This document shows, in pieces, positions 59,625-64,000 of a stretch of 64,000 nt of DNA; position 1 is the first letter of the stretch, and each line of letters begins with the position of its first letter. The position numbers and the translations under genes are program-made. This DNA is from Prochilodus magdalenae (taxonomy: Eukaryota; Chordata; Actinopteri; Characiformes; Prochilodontidae): the NCBI GenBank assembly GCA_024036415.1, contig JAMWET010000953.1, positions 10,001 through 74,000 on the forward strand. The letters run 5' to 3'. The notes beneath the pieces were generated by a model. The model made no database searches, had not been told where the DNA came from, and saw only the letters and a program-made list of their open reading frames with translations.

Positions 59625-60447
59625 GTTAATGTGCACAGAGACTTCATTCCGCCACACTGCTCTAATAAGGTGAGACACTGAGGGACTTGCACCGTAACCA
59701 CGGCGATGGCTGCCGAAGAGGGTCGGCATGGAGACCACCCGTAACCATGGGGATGAGGGCCAGATGATGGGCAGAATAAGTAAGGCCCTTTAATTCTCCC
59801 TGAAGAGACCCCTGCACTCCCCCGATAGCCTCTCACACAGCCCTCTCACTCACCTCTCTGCAGTGAAAGGCCTGCTGTATTGGCACTCCCACACACAGCA
59901 CGTGAGCAGAGGAACACCGACACACAGCACGACTGTAGGACAGTACGGCTCTTCGAAGCTCTGATTCTTAGCCATGTACTGATATAGCTCTGTGCAGGAC
60001 GGGCTAATGATGAGTTAATGGTTTAGTATGCGTTAGTAGTGATGGAGTGTTCAGTCATGTATGTTAATATAATAAACAGAATTCATCTATAGGGTAACTC
60101 AAAGCCCAAGACTTTAAAACCCAAGTCAGTTAAAAGTCTGGCAGCAGCTGAACCCAGAACCCTGAACCAGTGTTCCATATCTCCAAAAAGGTACCTTCTC
60201 AGAAAACACGTCGTGAAGGGGTTTCAGGGCCAGTTTAATGAGCAATGGGAGAACCGAGACTTCGCTCGTCACAGGTTCCCAGATAACACCAGTTGGAGAA
60301 CCCAGGCTACAACCTAGTACAGTTCACCACACCACACTCTCCATTATTCGCTCTGGCTCTCCACCGTGCACATGCGCACTGCACCTGCCTTAAAGTGACC
60401 GTTACAGTAAGTACATAAACAAATAAATAAATAAGAACTGGAGAGGG

Positions 60448-60481
<34 letters not shown>

Positions 60482-61280
60482 TATATATCTATATATTAGA
60501 TATTCTATGTTCCATCTTCAGGCAGAAGAGGATGTTTCAGCCGACTGTCCACACTGTCTATATAAGATCAGATTAGATTTGCGTCCTGACATCACCTGTC
60601 TATCTGCACAGGTAGCTGTGGTAATGGCGTAGGGGATATTGTTGGCCATGCTGCAAGTGACACCAAAGACACTTTAAAATCTGATCTGAGTGTCCTGCGT
60701 GTTCAGACACATCCGTAACAACACATTTCAATCCACATCCAAAGGTGGTTCTGATCCGATTAGCATGAATTAGCCTTCATGTGTTTTTGGCTGTTGTGAC
60801 TATTAAAAAATCAAACTGGATACCATATGCTAACAATCAGATCTGCGCTGATAGTCTGAGCTCATCCCTCATCGTGATTTCAAATATAACAGCAGGCAGA
60901 TCAGAAAATTACCAGTGCATTTCTGTGACACACGACAGTGACAGCTGCCACTGTAAACAGAAGGAAACTGATCAACTGTATATGAATTAAAACATGGTAA
61001 GTAGAGATATGGTCTCTACAGGGGTCTTAAAGCCCATATCCTACCACGTGTCTGTATTTCATTTTTTGTCTTTGATCTTAACTTGTGACATTTGTGTGGG
61101 TTTATATACTAAACATTTCCACAGTTCATTTTACATGATCATTTCCCCATTTCCCAACCTCTCTTTATCCCTGGCAAAGGAACTGTTTGTGTTACTGTGC
61201 CTTTAAGACTGGTATATGCAAATATGCTCTGCTCTGATTGGCTGCACTCGATCACAAAGAGCTTTACATCACATTACATT
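59625..61280. other. Intronic (chrnb2) sequence without recognised exon
   Basis: An (ATT)n tract at 60450-60480. The rest has no recognised gene on either strand; I looked for the M1-M3 exon of chrnb2 on the minus strand and did not find it. Confidence 0.5.
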
Positions 61281-61283
61281 ACA

Positions 61284-61452
61284 TTACATTTCTGGCATTT
61301 AGCTGACGCTCTTATCCAGAGCGACTTACAAGGTTAATCACATTACAGGTGGGTCAATGTAGTGTTAGGAGTCTTGCCCAAGGACTCTTATTGGTGTAGC
61401 ACAGCATCACCCAGACCGGAATTCAAACCCCAGTACTTATTGAGCTACACCT
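61284..61452 (-). mobile_element. tRNA-derived SINE, copy 7 (internally deleted)
   Basis: Inverse orientation: it starts with the tail complement CTGGCATTTAGCTGACGCTC and ends in GAGCTACACC (A-box side). The stretch between the B and A boxes, about 50 bases, is deleted. It sits directly against the Tc1-like copy at its right. Confidence 0.88.
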
Positions 61453-61454
61453 GC

Positions 61455-62358
61455 AGAAGTAGTGTCTCAGTATGGTGTTGGGCCACCATGCTTGTTAACG
61501 CATCATGCCTGACGTCTCAGCCTGGAGTTGTAGAGGTTCCTAATGGTGTCCTGTGGTAATCCATCTCATGCAGCTTGAATATCCTCATACTGTTCCTGCA
61601 GGTGATGCGGTAGGGGTGGAGGTGGAGTGGCACCAGGCCTTTCCGGACATGCGACAACAAACTTTGCGCTGACCATGGTTCCACCACACACGGATTCATT
61701 GGTCGTCTCCACCATAAGAAAAGTTGGACTGGCCACTGAAGATGATCCGCTGCTGTCGCTCCATGATTGCAGTCCTGCCCAACGTTGACGTGGTGTTAAG
61801 GACAGTCATCGTCACAGTCTGCACGCATGTAGCCCTGCATCGTGCAGCCGTCTGACAAGAATGACAATTGTGGCTGTTGGACCACTTCGCATGTCAGACG
61901 ATTCATCAGTTCTCTCTCACCATGGTTTGTGTAGGTCTGCCAGATCCTTCATGTCGCTGGTGGGTGCCATGCTTCATCCACTGCCTCCAACAGGGTGCTA
62001 TGGTAGTATCTGCACAACCGGTATGGCTCGCAATACGTCGATAAGACCATCCTGCTTAACGGAGGCCCACAACGTGACCTTCAACTCTGCTATCTGCTCG
62101 AGTTGCTTTTGAACTCTATTCTGAGGTATACTTCACTTGCAGAGGAGGCTACCAACACAACAGCATCAGAGCCAGAATGGAAAGCAGGCGCAACATGTTT
62201 GCCTTATAGTCAGTCAGGTGCAGCGATAAGGCCTGTCCTTGCACAGCTGAGCATGAAACTTGAATCATTTGCATGGCTCATGATGTCCCACTGTGTTTCA
62301 TTCCTGTTGGTTGATTCCGTCTGGGTGCAACTATTTTTTTGATGATGAGTGTCTTAAA
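61455..62358 (-). mobile_element. Tc1-like family A, longest copy
   Basis: Minus orientation. The right end, GTCTGGGTGCAACTATTTTT and GATGATGAGTGT, is the complement of the 5' end of the 56-kb copy. The left part encodes on the minus strand the relic LHEMDYHRTPLGTSTTPG and SHVRKGLVPLHLHPY, the same decayed segments as in the other copies. Stops throughout. Confidence 0.8.
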
Positions 62359-62433
62359 TAGCTGCATTATGGCAAAAACTATGGCAGAAAAATGACTTCC
62401 AAACAAAGGCGCCCACACTTATGTCTATGACTG

Positions 62434-62970
62434 TACAGGGGTTGGACAATGAAACTGAAACACCTGGTTTTAGACCACAATCATTTATTAGTATGGTGTA
62501 GGGCCTCCTTTTGCAGCCAATACAGCGTCAGTCCGTCTTGGGAATGACATATACTGCGTCCTGCACAGTGGTCAGAGGGATTTTAAGCCATTCTTCTTGC
62601 AGGATAGTGGCCAGGTCACTACGTGATGCTGGTGGAGGTTCGTCCTTCTTGGTGGTATGCTGACATTACCCTGGATACCGTGGATCTTGATACATCACAA
62701 AGACTTGCTGTCTTGGTCACAGATGCGCCAGCAAGACGTGCACCAACAGTGTGTCCTCTTTTGAACTCTGGTATGTCACCCATAATGTTGTGTGCATTGC
62801 AGTATTTTGAGCAGAACTGTGCTCTTACCTGCTAACTGAACCTCCACACTCTGCTCTTACTGGTGCAATGTGCAATTAATGAAGATTGGCCTCCAGGCTG
62901 GTCCAGTTTAGCCATGAGACCTCCCACACTAAAATGACCGGTGTTTCAGTTTCATTGTCCAACCCCTGTA
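62434..62970 (-). mobile_element. Tc1-like family B element, second copy
   Basis: Ends TACAGGGGTTGGACAATGAA and TCATTGTCCAACCCCTGTA form near-perfect inverted repeats of about 30 bases. The interior is the reverse complement of 33484-33938 plus about 85 bases missing there (62838-62925). The minus strand carries the same N-terminal transposase relic (MGDIPEFKRG). The catalytic part is absent. Confidence 0.88.
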
Positions 62971-62974
62971 GGTG

Positions 62975-64000
62975 ATGGATGGTAGCTGTAAATGCAGGAT
63001 TTTTTTTGATGCTCAAGAAACGTTTTTTAGAAGTGGTTACACCAGCTTGTTACACATCAGATCAAAATAGATTGTTTATTTTTACTAGGGCTGCCCTCAA
63101 GAAGTCGACGAATCGAATCATCAGTTGGCGACCCTTTAAGTCGACTGCCAACAGTGACCTTTTTTTTTCTTCTGTAAAACAGACTAAAGCTTACAAAAAT
63201 GCACAAGAACTTTAAGAATGTAAAAAAGACATGTTAATAATTATTAAAGGGGAATAATAAATATATATTAAAGGTCTAGCTGGGCTGTGACGCATGTGTG
63301 CTAAAAAATTAAATCCACGTGACGACGTGCGCTGGCGGTTCACCCACTGAAGGAAGGTAAAGCCGTGAAGCTGAGAAACACGGGGGGAGCGATGTCTCAG
63401 AGAAAGTCTGGAGGAGCTTTAGAAGAAGAGAGTCTGAACATACGAACCGAATTCTGCTCGTCATTCAGTCAGACATCCAACACTGCTCCAAACGAGGGAG
63501 CTGATATTCGGTTTAGACGTAACGGCTGTTTGCAGTGAAGGAAAAACGGACCAAAGACGTTTATTTTATTATAATTCTGCTATTTTAGAACCTAAATTAC
63601 AGATATTTATATTTATTCATCTACAGCTAATATTATTTTTATTTAAGGATCAGTACAGTCACTTAATATGCCTTAATATATTTTAAATATGGACTAATCT
63701 GGTTTTATTTAGCAGGTCATTATTTATGAGAGATGAGAGATGAAGGGTCCTCCTACTGAAGAAGCTATTAGAAGTGAGATTAAAAGACTATAAGCTATAA
63801 GCGCTAATGTTTAGCATGTATACGCGCTGCTGCCCGGCGCTGTATCCTGTAACTAAATCAGGCTCCAGTTCAGATCGATCATCATAAGCCCCGCCTCTTT
63901 TAGTTCAGAGATATGTCCCTGTGACTCTGCTGACTTTCTAAATGAGGAGGATCAGATCTGAACCGTATGCAGACTGATTTACTGAATACTAGATAATGTA
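62975..64000. other. No gene recognised; possible hAT-like repeat
   Basis: TAGGGCTGCCCTCAAGAAGT at 63088, followed by AGTCGACGAATCGAATCATC, resembles the left end of a common fish hAT-type repeat whose interior is AT-rich. A matching right end was not identified. Confidence 0.35.

Noticed and set aside
59625..64000. Remaining exons of the chrnb2-like gene on the minus strand
   Set aside because: No M1-M3 or ligand-binding sequence was recognised; the interval holds repeats, so those exons must lie further right.

Overview
The window is vertebrate nuclear DNA, almost certainly from a teleost fish. Genes are split by introns with GT/AG sites. The gene set is a fish-type Toll-like receptor, S100 genes and a neuronal nicotinic receptor subunit. 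The rest is crowded with Tc1/mariner remnants, small terminal-inverted-repeat elements, a tRNA-derived SINE family and micro/minisatellites. An ostariophysan (characin/catfish/electric-fish group) is my guess; nothing in the sequence fixes the species.

Genes, left to right. (1) 117-6297 (+): a complete TLR11-family Toll-like receptor of 952 codons on four coding exons. The TIR domain is split by two introns and the last coding exon is only 12 nt. (2) 11344-14493 (+): a two-exon S100 gene resembling the S100A13/A14/A16 group; its intron holds a 1-kb minisatellite. (3) 36616-38284 (+): a second S100 gene of that group, with a degenerate N-terminal EF-hand. (4) about 46463-49110 (+): an S100A1-like gene with a recognisable TATA promoter and non-coding first exon. 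(5) 57861-57712 (-): the terminal coding exon of a neuronal nicotinic acetylcholine receptor beta subunit (chrnb2-like); its other exons lie beyond the right edge. The S100A13/14/16 - S100A1 - CHRNB2 grouping recalls the human 1q21 S100 region, supporting an old syntenic block.

The genes are not a pathway. The TLR is a membrane pattern-recognition receptor; S100 proteins are small dimeric calcium sensors; chrnb2 is a synaptic ion channel subunit.

Most remaining sequence is repetitive. I count at least four Tc1-like families (one with six copies), a four-copy TA-flanked MITE, an hAT-type element with an exact 8-bp target duplication, seven copies of one SINE (two nested in older transposons), a LINE reverse-transcriptase fragment, and a 1.1-kb inverted-repeat element at 49.7-50.9 kb carrying an unrecognised intact ORF. 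Tandem arrays include a three-monomer higher-order repeat at 39.4-40.6 kb, an 0.8-kb TG-rich tract before the second S100 gene, and a 1.75-kb purine-rich array (pyrimidine on the sense strand) just upstream of the chrnb2 terminal exon. The 49.7-50.9 kb element, the higher-order repeat and a convergent pair of CTCF-like motifs carried by two LTR-like copies are the most interesting observations.
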